Assembly: GCA_902793285.1 (NCBI GenBank)
Contig: CADBCV010000015.1
Span: forward strand, 1-41,713
Direction of reading: 5' to 3'
DNA: 41,713 nt
Source of the DNA: Oscillospiraceae bacterium
GTDB taxonomy: Bacteria; Bacillota; Clostridia; Oscillospirales; Oscillospiraceae
The notes under the pieces are model-generated. The model did not search any database and had not been told where the DNA came from. It saw nothing but the letters and a program-made list of their open reading frames with translations. Positions 31,579 to 39,504 of this stretch are shown here, piece by piece (position 1 is the stretch's first letter; every line of letters starts with the position of its first letter). A program made the translations under genes and the position numbers.

Positions 31579-31671
31579 AAGCTCCCTTTGCGAAAGGGAG
31601 CTGTCAGCGAAGCTGACTGAGGGATCGATCCCTCCGGCCTTCGGCCACCTCCCTTTTTCCAAAGGGAGGTA
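31579..31671. repeat. CTCCC-family palindromic repeat
   Basis: Hairpins in order are GCTCCCTTT/AAAGGGAGC (31581-31601), GTCAGCGAAGCTGAC, GGGATCGATCCC, GGCCTTCGGCC, and ACCTCCCTTT/AAAGGGAGGT (31647-31670). It lies a few bases after the GH32 stop and may act as a transcript-end structure. Bases 31672-31855 up to the ATPase gene hold no gene I can support. Confidence 0.8.
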
Positions 31672-31855
31672 AGAATAGACTGTAATTTCCATGGCCCTCC
31701 GCCACTCCACTTTCTGGCGGACGGCACATGAAAAAAGGAGGAGTAAAAACGCCCTGGCTCGGGCTGCGGCAGTGTGGAGACCTGTCGTACATGCGGAGAC
31801 GCAAGTCCCCGTGAGGGCACATCAGGCGGAGGCCGTGTGTCCGGAGCCGGAAAAG

Positions 31856-33034
31856 ATGGCAACAGTTCAGCTCAGAAACATCAAGAAAGTCTACCCCTTC
31901 ATCAGCGGCGAACAGAAGAAGAACAAGAAGAAAGCGGACGAGCCCGAAAAGAAGAAGGCAAACCTCCAGATCACCGACGAAGGCGTCGTCGCGGTGCAGG
32001 CGTTCAACCTGGACATCGCGGACAAGGAATTCATCGTCCTGGTCGGCCCCTCCGGCTGCGGCAAGTCCACCACGCTGCGCATGGTGGCGGGCCTGGAGGA
32101 GATCTCCGGCGGTGAGCTTGTCATCGACGGCAAGGTCATGAACGACGTGGCCCCCAAGGACCGCGACATCGCCATGGTTTTCCAGAACTATGCCCTCTAT
32201 CCTCACATGACCGTGTATGAAAACATGGCCTTCTCCCTGAAGCTCAGAAAGGAGCCCAAGGACGTCATCGACAAGAAGGTCCGCGAGGCGGCCGAGATTC
32301 TCGACATCACCCAGTACCTCGAACGCAAGCCCAAGGCCCTCTCCGGCGGCCAGCGCCAGCGCGTCGCCATCGGCCGCGCCATCGTGCGCGACCCGAAGGT
32401 CATGCTCATGGACGAGCCGCTCTCCAACCTCGACGCCAAGCTCCGCAACGAAATGCGCGCCGAGATCATCAAGCTGCGCCAGCGCATCAACACCACCTTC
32501 ATGTACGTCACCCACGACCAGACCGAGGCCATGACCCTGGGCGACCGCATCGTCATCATGAAGGACGGCTACATCCAGCAGATCGGCACCCCCCAGGAGG
32601 TCTTCGACCATCCGGCGAACCTCTTCGTCGCGGGCTTCATCGGGATGCCCGTCATGAACTTCTTCGATGCCGAGCTCAAGCGTGACGGCAAGAAGTACTT
32701 TGTTGAGGTCGGCGGCTACCGCACCGAGCTTGACAGTGAGAAGGAAGCGCGCCTCGCTTCTCACGATGTCCAGTCCCAGCCCATCACCCTGGGCGTGCGC
32801 CCCGAGCATACCGACGTTGCCGACGACGGCATCTCCGCCAAGGTCGAGGTCGCCGAAATGATGGGCTCCTCCGTCCACCTGCACGTCAACGCCAACGGCC
32901 GCGATGTCATCATCATCGTCCCCACCATCGACATGAAGGGCAACTACAAGCTGGGCGACACCGTCCACTTCACCTTCAGCGGCAGAGTGGCCCACGTCTT
33001 CTCCAAGCAGACCGACAAGAACCTCGAGTACTGA
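31856..33034 (+). CDS. Sugar ABC transporter ATPase, MsmX/UgpC type
   Basis: This encodes 392 residues from ATG 31856, with GGAG ten bases upstream. It has Walker A GPSGCGKST (64-72), Q-loop FQNYALYPHMTVYENMAFSL, signature LSGGQRQRVAIGRA, Walker B MLMDEPLSNLDAKLR, and a C-terminal OB/TOBE regulatory domain (about 240-392). In many Firmicutes one MsmX serves several importers; here a dedicated copy lies in the locus. Odd: a Lys-rich insert of about 20 residues (about 18-38) splits the N-terminal beta strands. It should energise the LplB/LplC-type permeases. Confidence 0.92.
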   Translation: MATVQLRNIKKVYPFISGEQKKNKKKADEPEKKKANLQITDEGVVAVQAFNLDIADKEFIVLVGPSGCGKSTTLRMVAGLEEISGGELVIDGKVMNDVAPKDRDIAMVFQNYALYPHMTVYENMAFSLKLRKEPKDVIDKKVREAAEILDITQYLERKPKALSGGQRQRVAIGRAIVRDPKVMLMDEPLSNLDAKLRNEMRAEIIKLRQRINTTFMYVTHDQTEAMTLGDRIVIMKDGYIQQIGTPQEVFDHPANLFVAGFIGMPVMNFFDAELKRDGKKYFVEVGGYRTELDSEKEARLASHDVQSQPITLGVRPEHTDVADDGISAKVEVAEMMGSSVHLHVNANGRDVIIIVPTIDMKGNYKLGDTVHFTFSGRVAHVFSKQTDKNLEY

Positions 33035-33048
33035 TACTGATTTTCAAT

Positions 33049-33086
33049 GGCACAGCGGCCCCGCATGGGACCGCTGTGCCGCGTTT
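33049..33086 (+). terminator. Possible weak terminator after the ATPase gene
   Basis: The perfect 10-bp stem GGCACAGCGG (33049-33058) and CCGCTGTGCC (33071-33080) is followed only by GCGTTT, so termination may be partial. Confidence 0.45.
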
Positions 33087-33097
33087 AGGAGAAACCC

Positions 33098-35041
33098 ATG
33101 TCTGAACAAGTATACCGTGAGGCGCAGAAGCTCGGCCAGAAGGAGTACCGCGCCTGTGTGTCCGGGGGCCGCTCCCCCTGCCTGCCGGTTCTGGATGATA
33201 TCGTCACGCCGGAGCAGATTCTCAAGGGCGTCGATCTCGGCATCGAGCAGCTCCCGGCGGAGTGGATCGTCGGCACCAAGACCAGGGCCCGCGTGAACAC
33301 CTTTGCGCCGAACTTCATGCCCATCGCGCCTGTTGAATCCGAATTTGCCCAGAAGTGGGAAAGTCTCTGCCGGACACATCTCTCCGAGGGCATCCGCGAC
33401 CCGATCAAGGCCTATGAGTACATGCACCGCTATTACGTGGAGGAGGGCAACAAGCGCGTCAGCGTCCTGAAATTCTACGGCGCGCCGAGCATCCCGGCCC
33501 GCGTGATCCGCGTCCTGCCGGAGAGAAGCCCCGAGACGGAGGACTACTTCGCCTATGTGGCCTTCCACCGCTGCAGCCGGGTAAACTTCCTGGAGTTTAC
33601 GCACGGGGAGAGCTATGCCGCGCTGCAGCAGGCGCTCGGCAAGCAGCCGGACGAGGAGTGGAGCGAGGAGGAGCGGCGGCGCTTTTCCGCGACCTACTAC
33701 TATTTCCGCAGGGCGTATCTCGCAAGTGGGGGCGAAAAGCTCAAAACCGGCGCGGGCGACGCGCTTTTGAGCTATGTGCAGGTTTTCGGCTATGACAGCC
33801 TGTGCGCCGCTTCGAGCACGGAGATCAAAAAGAATCTCGCCAGCATGTGGGAGGAGCTCAGGCTTCGCGAGGAGGAGGGCGCCATTGAGCTCAAAACCGC
33901 GCCCGCCGAGGAGAAAAAGCCAAGCCTCCTCGCGAAGATCCTGCCGGCAAGCTCCGCTGTTTTGAAGGCCGCCTTTCTGTATGACGGGGAGCCGGAGCGC
34001 TCAGGCTGGGTCCTCGGCCACGAGCTGGGGCGCGTCCACGTGCAGCGCGTGTTCGACGGCAGACTCCAGACCACGGCCTACCCGAACTGTATGGAGGGCG
34101 ACCCGCTCGAGATCCTGGAGCAGGCCGCGGCGGATGGGAACCGGCTCATCTTCACCACCTCCCCCCGCCTGCAGCAGGCGAGTCTCCGCGCCGCCATCGA
34201 CCACCCGGAGCTTGTCATCATGAACTGCTCCCTCAACCAGTCCCACCGCTATATCCGCTCCTACTACGCGAGGATGTACGAGGCGAAATTCATCATTGGC
34301 GCGATTGCGGGCTCCCTCACGGAGAGCGGCAGGCTCGGCTACATCTGCGACTACCCCATCTTCGGGCAGATCGCGGGCATCAACGCCTTCGCCCTCGGCG
34401 CGCAGATGACCAATCCCCGCGCCCTGGTTTTTCTGGAGTGGTCCTCCGTGAAGGGCCCGAAGGAGGCCGAGCGGCAGTTCATGCAGGAGGGCATCCGCCT
34501 CATCTCCTGCCAGGATACGGCGAGCCTCTCCCGCGGAAAGCGCAGCAGCTTCGGTCTCACGCGCATCCGCGGCGAGCAGCGGGAGCTTCTCGCGGCGCCG
34601 ATCTGGAAATGGGGCGTCTACTATGAAAAGATCCTGCGCGGCTTTCTCAGCAAGACCGTGCAGGATGAATATGAGAGCAGCAGCAAGGCGCTCAACTACT
34701 ATTGGGGCATGTCCGCCGGCGTGGTGGATATCGCCTACCCCGACTCCCTGCCGGGCGGAACACGGCGTCTTGCGGATTTTCTGAAGGAGAGCATCGTGCA
34801 TGAGGTGTCGAGCCCCTTCCTCACGCCCATCCGCGCGCAGGGCGGGGAGACCATCGGCGAGGAGCAGGGCACGCTGAGTCAGGAGCAGATCGCGGGGATG
34901 GACTACCTCGTGGAGAACGTGGTCGGCAGCATCCCGGCGTATACGGAACTCACGCCGATCGCGCAGGCGACCGTCGACACCTCCGGCGTCGCAGCGGCAA
35001 CCGAGGGCGCGGCGGATAAGGCGAGGAGCGCGGAGACATGA
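33098..35041 (+). CDS. Cytoplasmic ParB-like/BMP (PnrA-like) domain fusion protein
   Basis: This encodes 647 residues with GGAG upstream and no signal peptide. The N-terminal part (about 30-145) resembles a ParB/sulfiredoxin-type fold, including DPIKAYEYMHRYYVEEGNKRVSVLKFYG. A linker and helical region (about 150-285) leads to a BMP/PnrA-like type-1 periplasmic-binding-protein domain (about 287-580: KAAFLYDGEPERSGW, LVIMNCSLNQSHRYIRSYY, KFIIGAIAGSLTESGRLGYI). That domain usually binds nucleosides outside the cell; here it would be cytoplasmic. A sensor function is inferred. Its stop overlaps the start of a metallophosphoesterase by four bases, suggesting a functional pair. The family is found in Clostridia but I know no defined role. 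Confidence 0.7.
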   Translation: MSEQVYREAQKLGQKEYRACVSGGRSPCLPVLDDIVTPEQILKGVDLGIEQLPAEWIVGTKTRARVNTFAPNFMPIAPVESEFAQKWESLCRTHLSEGIRDPIKAYEYMHRYYVEEGNKRVSVLKFYGAPSIPARVIRVLPERSPETEDYFAYVAFHRCSRVNFLEFTHGESYAALQQALGKQPDEEWSEEERRRFSATYYYFRRAYLASGGEKLKTGAGDALLSYVQVFGYDSLCAASSTEIKKNLASMWEELRLREEEGAIELKTAPAEEKKPSLLAKILPASSAVLKAAFLYDGEPERSGWVLGHELGRVHVQRVFDGRLQTTAYPNCMEGDPLEILEQAAADGNRLIFTTSPRLQQASLRAAIDHPELVIMNCSLNQSHRYIRSYYARMYEAKFIIGAIAGSLTESGRLGYICDYPIFGQIAGINAFALGAQMTNPRALVFLEWSSVKGPKEAERQFMQEGIRLISCQDTASLSRGKRSSFGLTRIRGEQRELLAAPIWKWGVYYEKILRGFLSKTVQDEYESSSKALNYYWGMSAGVVDIAYPDSLPGGTRRLADFLKESIVHEVSSPFLTPIRAQGGETIGEEQGTLSQEQIAGMDYLVENVVGSIPAYTELTPIAQATVDTSGVAAATEGAADKARSAET

Positions 35042-35625
35042 GGATACTTGCCGTCTCCGATGTGGAGTCCAAATACTACTACGAGTTCTACAGCTCCGGC
35101 AAGCTCAAGGGCTTTGACCTCATCCTCGCCTGCGGCGATCTCAAGCCCGCCTATCTCGAGTTTCTGGTGACGATGGCGGGCTGCCCCCTGTACTACGTCC
35201 ACGGCAACCACGACGAGGGCTACCCGCGCGAGCCGGAGGGCTGCGTGTGCATCGACGATAAGCTCGTTGTGTTCCGGGGCGTGCGCATCATGGGTCTCGG
35301 CGGGTCGTACCGCTACAGGCCGGGCGAATACATGTATACCGAACGGCAGATGCGCCGCAGGATACGGCGTCTCGGCTTCAGTCTCTGGCGGCGGCGCGGC
35401 ATCGACATTCTGGTGACCCACGCCCCGGCGAAGGGTCTCAACGATCTGGACGATCTGCCGCACCGGGGCTTTGCCTGTTTTCTGCGCCTTCTCGAGAAGC
35501 ACGAACCGCGCTACTTCATCCACGGCCACATCCACCGGGAGTATGATATCTCCGTCCCGCAGAAGGACACATACGGAAAAACCGTCGTCATCAACGCCTG
35601 CGGCCATTGCGTCATTGAGTATTGA
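35038..35625 (+). CDS. Calcineurin-like metallophosphoesterase
   Basis: This encodes 195 residues. Metal-binding motifs are SDVES (normally DxH; the His is Glu here), CGDLK, GNHDE, VTHAPAKG and HGHIH. The protein could hydrolyse a phosphodiester such as a cyclic or linear nucleotide, or a phosphomonoester; the substrate is unknown. ATG overlaps the previous stop, so it is translationally coupled to the ParB-like/BMP fusion. The link to the BMP domain (nucleoside binder in known members) hints at nucleotide handling. Confidence 0.85.
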   Translation: MRILAVSDVESKYYYEFYSSGKLKGFDLILACGDLKPAYLEFLVTMAGCPLYYVHGNHDEGYPREPEGCVCIDDKLVVFRGVRIMGLGGSYRYRPGEYMYTERQMRRRIRRLGFSLWRRRGIDILVTHAPAKGLNDLDDLPHRGFACFLRLLEKHEPRYFIHGHIHREYDISVPQKDTYGKTVVINACGHCVIEY

Positions 35626-35626
35626 C

Positions 35627-35653
35627 GGAAAAACCCCGGCCTTGCGGCCGGGG
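35627..35653 (-). terminator. Terminator of the second lacI-type gene
   Basis: On the minus strand, CCCCGGCC-GCAA-GGCCGGGG is followed by TTTTTCC. It lies between convergent genes and may also block the rightward metallophosphoesterase transcript. Confidence 0.75.
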
Positions 35654-35668
35654 ATCGGAGAGTCCTGT

Positions 35669-36706
35669 TTATTCGGTTTTGTTCGTGGTCTCCCGGTAGA
35701 CGGGCACGGTTTTTACATAGACGCTGACGGGCGGAAGGTCCGGCGCCGCGATCCGCTTGAGCAGGAGGTCTGCCCCGATGCGCCCGATCTCCGCGCCGGG
35801 GATCTTCACCGTCGTGAGCGGAGGCTCCACAACGGCGGACTGGGGCGTGCCGTCAAAGCCCGCGACCATGATCTGCCCGGGGACGGCGATGCCGAGCCGC
35901 TTGAGCGCGGCCAGCACGCGGATGGCGATATAGTCGTTGACGCAGATCAGCGCGTCGGGAAGCTGCGGCATTTGAAGGAGCCTGTCCGCGAGCCACGCGC
36001 TGTCATCGTAGGGCGAGGCGTCCGCGTCCAGGATGCAGAGCGCCCGGTCCAGCGAAAGCTCCGCGCCGGAGAGCGCGGCGGAAAAGCCGAGCCAGCGCTC
36101 GTGAAAGCTGCTGCAGTGATACGGGTCGCCGACAAAGCCGATCCTGCGGGCGCCCCCTGCGATCACATGCCCGACCAGGGCCGTGGTGCTTGCGAGATTT
36201 TCCATGCTGATCCTGTCGCACGCGAGCGCGGAGCTTGCCGCGCCGCAGTAGCCGTCCACGAGGAGAACGGGCACGCTGAGCGCACAGAGCATGTCGATAT
36301 ACGCCCGGTCAAAAAGCTCGATGCACAGGATGCCCGCCGTCTGTTCCGGATTGAAGCGCGCGGGAAGCTCCCTCTGCCGAAGCTCCGCCTCCGAGAGCTC
36401 ATACACGATCAGCGTGTAGCCGGCCCGCCCGAGCTGGGCAGCGAAGGCGGGGATGAAGAAGGTGCCGAAATGGTCGTCCGCGGGCGGGCGGCATGTGAGC
36501 AGCGCGATGCTCTGCACCTGGGGGTCTGTCCGCGCGCTCTCCTCCCCGGGGAGCTGGAAATAGCCGAGCTCCTGCGCTTTCTTCATCACGAGCTGCCGGG
36601 TCGGCTCCTGCACCGTGCCGCGGTGATTGAAGACCTTGGAGACGGTGTTTCTGGACAGGCCGCAGGCATCGGCCACATCCTGTATCGTTACGCGCCTGAG
36701 CGGCAT
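35669..36706 (-). CDS. LacI-family transcriptional regulator, second copy
   Basis: This encodes 345 residues. The helix-turn-helix reads VTIQDVADACGLSRNTVSKV and the sensor domain spans about 65-340. It is divergent from the secreted glycan-binding protein and GH32 genes, whose promoter region carries two identical-type palindromes suited to its dimer. It resembles the first LacI protein of this window. It is likely to control fructan-related secreted genes; ligand unknown. Confidence 0.9.
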   Translation of the reverse strand: MPLRRVTIQDVADACGLSRNTVSKVFNHRGTVQEPTRQLVMKKAQELGYFQLPGEESARTDPQVQSIALLTCRPPADDHFGTFFIPAFAAQLGRAGYTLIVYELSEAELRQRELPARFNPEQTAGILCIELFDRAYIDMLCALSVPVLLVDGYCGAASSALACDRISMENLASTTALVGHVIAGGARRIGFVGDPYHCSSFHERWLGFSAALSGAELSLDRALCILDADASPYDDSAWLADRLLQMPQLPDALICVNDYIAIRVLAALKRLGIAVPGQIMVAGFDGTPQSAVVEPPLTTVKIPGAEIGRIGADLLLKRIAAPDLPPVSVYVKTVPVYRETTNKTE

Positions 36707-36744
36707 CCGCTTCCCTCCCTGAACCTGTGTTTCGCGTTTTAAAG

Positions 36745-36773
36745 ACTATATCATACCCAAAACGGAAAAGCAA
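36745..36773 (-). promoter_or_regulatory. Promoter of the second lacI-type gene
   Basis: On the minus strand, TTGCTT (36773-36768) and TATAGT (36750-36745) are 17 bases apart. GCATTTTGTAA (36779-36789) lies just upstream and resembles half of the operator family in this region. Confidence 0.45.
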
Positions 36774-36890
36774 GATGTGCATTTTGTAAACTCACGTTCG
36801 TTTCATAAAAATGCCCTGTACATTCTATACAAACGGGAAGAAAGGTAATTGGTCAATTCCACATTTTGTATGAAAACGCGCAAAAGTTCG

Positions 36891-36955
36891 TTGACAAAGC
36901 GGGAAGAATGAGATACTTTATTTACATAGTGTAATTCGTATTTTACATTTTGTAA
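36891..36955 (+). promoter_or_regulatory. Promoter and paired operators of the secreted fructan genes
   Basis: TTGACA (36891-36896) and TACTTT (36914-36919) are 17 bases apart. Downstream lie two palindromes of the form TTACA-N3-TGTAA: TTACATAGTGTAA (36922-36934) and TTACATTTTGTAA (36943-36955), 21 bases apart centre to centre, at about +1 and +20. Related sites are ACATTTTGTA (36861-36870) and TGTACATTCTATACA (36817-36831). Confidence 0.65.
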
Positions 36956-36992
36956 CAACGTCAAAAAACTATATGCAAAGGAGAGCAGCCCT

Positions 36993-39461
36993 ATGAAAAC
37001 CCAAAAGATTGCCAAGCGCTTTGGTAAGCTCCTCACCCTCTGCACCGTGCTGTGCGCGCTCATGCTCGCATGTGCTGCGGTTTCCTATGCGGACACCCCG
37101 CTCGAACTGTCCTTTGACAACATCCTTCTGATGGGTCATTGTGACGCCGTGGTCGACGGGAACACCATCACCGTCACAGACGAGGATTTTAACGAGGATG
37201 TCTGGAGCTCCAAGATCCTCTTCGACACCGGCATGGATTTCACACCGGGCGAGCCGTATTCCATCAGCTTTGAGCTCTCCGGTGATAACGGCGTGGGAGA
37301 GCTCTTCCTGTGCAAGGGCGAGAGCCTGGACCTGCGCTATGACGAGACCTTTACGAATGTCGAGGGCAACCGGACCCTGACCTTCACCCCCATTCAGGAC
37401 AGGGTCTATATCGGGATGCAGGTCGGCAGTCTCGGCTATGACAACACGGTGACGGCGAAGTTCACGAATCTCTGCAAGCTGTCTGAATCTGACTGCCCCG
37501 CCCTGCTGCGCGCGGAAAACTGCGATGTGCGCATTGAAAACGGCGTCATCACCGCGACCGACAACAGCGACAACAACGACGTCTGGAACTCCAAGCTGCT
37601 GTATGATCCGGGCATTACCGTTGAGATCGGCAAAACCTATTACCTAGGCATAGATCTGAACGGAGATAACGGCGTTGGCGAAGTATTCGTCTGCAAATCG
37701 CAGGATCTGAACGACCGCTATGACAGCTCCTTTGCAAATTACCCGTTCTCTGGAGGTCTGGTATTCAAGGCCGAGAGCGAACATCCGTACTTTGGGATGC
37801 AGTTTGGCAATATCGGCAATGGCAACTCCGTCACCGCCAGGATTGGCGAGGTCTATGAATACTTCTACCAGGCTCCGATTATTCCGCCTACAGTCAGCTA
37901 CACGGTTGAAGGCAATATCCTGACCGTCACCGATTTGGGATACAGCAACGATGTTTATGATTCCGCTCTGGTCTATGACGCGGGCATTGAGCTTGAGCCG
38001 GGCAAGAAGTATGAGATCAGCTTCACGCTCGATGGCGACAGCGGCGTCGGTGAATTCTTCCTCTGCAAATCCCAGGACATCAACGACCGATACCACGAGA
38101 CCTTTACCAAAACCCCCGGCGAAAAAACGGTGATCTTCAAGGCCGACAGCCCCAAGGCCTATATCGGTATGCAGGTAGGCACTCTTGGCTATGGCAACAG
38201 CGTGACGCTTACTATCTTGGAAATAAAGGAATTTGATGAATCTGCACCCAGGATGATGCTGGCGGAAAACTGCACCTATGATGTACAAAGCTACGACAAC
38301 AGCACGGTCATCACCGCGGTCGATACCAGCGAGAACAACGATGTCTGGAGTTCCAAGCTCCTCTACTTCCTGGGAAATATTCTGGATAAAGACAATTTCT
38401 ATGCGGCAAATGTCAATCTCGCAGGTGATAACGGGGTTGGTGAATTCTTCTTCCTCAAAAAAGACAACATGGATGATCGGTATTCCTTTGACAATACGCG
38501 CGGGGATCACACTGCCGTATTCAAGGCTGAGGACAGCGCGCTCTATGCCGGGATGCAGTTCGGCAACATCGGAATGGGGAATGTCGTGACAGCCACCATC
38601 GGCGACATCTTCCGTATTCCGGGTATGCAGACGAGCAGCGAAAGCTGTGTGGAGTCCTTCGGTATGAACGCAATCACGGTTACGGACACCAGCGATGATA
38701 ACGATGTCTGGACATCAAAAGCTGTCTATGATACGGGAATCGTCCTGGAGCCTGGGAAGACCTATACTGCCACCTTCACCCTCAGCGGTGACAGCGGCGT
38801 TGGCGAATTCTTTTTCCTGAAGTCCGACAATATCGATAATACCAACGACCGCTATTCCTTTGACAAGGTAGCCGGAACGCATACCATTACCTTCCAAGCG
38901 GAAGACGCCGCTCTGTTCTTTGGCATCCAGTGCGGCAACATTGGCAGCGGCAACAGCATGACCGTAAGCAACATTACTGTAACGCCAGTCGAAGCAGAAG
39001 AGGATCAGGTGCTGATGATGGCTGCTCCCGCTGCGGATGCCGCTCCCGCCGAGGACGCCGCTCCCGCTGAGGATGCCGCTCCTGCTGAGGACGCCGCTCC
39101 TGCTGAGGACGCCGCTCCCGCTGAGGATGCCGCTCCTGCTGAGGACGCCGCTCCTGCTGAGGATGCCGCTCCTGCTGAGGACGCCGCTCCTGCTGAGGAT
39201 GCCGCTCCTGCTGAGGACGCCGCGCCCGCTGAGGACGCCGCGCCCGCTGAGGAGCCTGCCCCCGCTGAGGACGCCGCCCCCGCTGAGGAGCCTGCCCCCG
39301 CTGAGGAGCCTGCCCCCGCTGAGGAGCCTGCCCCCGCTGAGGAGCCTGCCCCCGCTGAAGACGCCGCCCCCGCCGAGGAGCCCGCGTCGGCCGAAGAGCC
39401 TGCTCCGGAGCCCGCGCCCGAAGTGAGCGAGGAGCCCGCCGCCGAGAATCAGGGCGAATAA
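36993..39461 (+). CDS. Secreted five-module glycan-binding-like protein with PAEDAA tail
   Basis: This encodes 822 residues with GGAG upstream. A signal peptide ends near VSYA-D (residue about 31). Five modules of about 105 residues follow (approximately 48-155, 170-280, 305-413, 433-545, 555-665), each with the pattern DVWxSKLLYDxGI...PGKTY...GDxGVGEFF.CK...DRY...GMQ.GN...NSVT. They look like beta-sandwich carbohydrate-binding modules; I assign no CBM family. Residues about 680-810 are near-perfect hexapeptide repeats (PAEDAA, later PAEEPA). No LPXTG anchor is seen. It precedes a secreted GH32 enzyme by 43 bases, so it may hold fructan at the cell surface. Codon choice in the middle modules is more AT-rich than in the first one. 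Confidence 0.75.
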   Translation: MKTQKIAKRFGKLLTLCTVLCALMLACAAVSYADTPLELSFDNILLMGHCDAVVDGNTITVTDEDFNEDVWSSKILFDTGMDFTPGEPYSISFELSGDNGVGELFLCKGESLDLRYDETFTNVEGNRTLTFTPIQDRVYIGMQVGSLGYDNTVTAKFTNLCKLSESDCPALLRAENCDVRIENGVITATDNSDNNDVWNSKLLYDPGITVEIGKTYYLGIDLNGDNGVGEVFVCKSQDLNDRYDSSFANYPFSGGLVFKAESEHPYFGMQFGNIGNGNSVTARIGEVYEYFYQAPIIPPTVSYTVEGNILTVTDLGYSNDVYDSALVYDAGIELEPGKKYEISFTLDGDSGVGEFFLCKSQDINDRYHETFTKTPGEKTVIFKADSPKAYIGMQVGTLGYGNSVTLTILEIKEFDESAPRMMLAENCTYDVQSYDNSTVITAVDTSENNDVWSSKLLYFLGNILDKDNFYAANVNLAGDNGVGEFFFLKKDNMDDRYSFDNTRGDHTAVFKAEDSALYAGMQFGNIGMGNVVTATIGDIFRIPGMQTSSESCVESFGMNAITVTDTSDDNDVWTSKAVYDTGIVLEPGKTYTATFTLSGDSGVGEFFFLKSDNIDNTNDRYSFDKVAGTHTITFQAEDAALFFGIQCGNIGSGNSMTVSNITVTPVEAEEDQVLMMAAPAADAAPAEDAAPAEDAAPAEDAAPAEDAAPAEDAAPAEDAAPAEDAAPAEDAAPAEDAAPAEDAAPAEDAAPAEEPAPAEDAAPAEEPAPAEEPAPAEEPAPAEEPAPAEDAAPAEEPASAEEPAPEPAPEVSEEPAAENQGE
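39037..39378 (+). repeat. 18-bp coding tandem repeats (about 19 units)
   Basis: About 11 consecutive units of type CCTGCTGAGGACGCCGCT (PAEDAA), differing mainly at third positions, pass into units encoding PAEEPA. The period is 18 bp, so unit gain or loss keeps the reading frame. Confidence 0.9.
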
Positions 39462-39504
39462 GCGCGCTGCGCGATCCGGCTATTGAACGAAAGGAAGATC
39501 TCAA

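Noticed and set aside
31729-31815. A 28-codon frame starting MKKGGVKTP between the GH32 and ATPase genes
   Set aside because: No ribosome site precedes its ATG, the composition is unremarkable, and part of it is simply the region leading to the ATPase ribosome site.
36993-37085. Lipobox in the five-module protein (MLAC near residue 28)
   Set aside because: The -3 to -1 residues (Met-Leu-Ala) fit the lipobox poorly, and a good type I site (VSYA-D) follows a few residues later.
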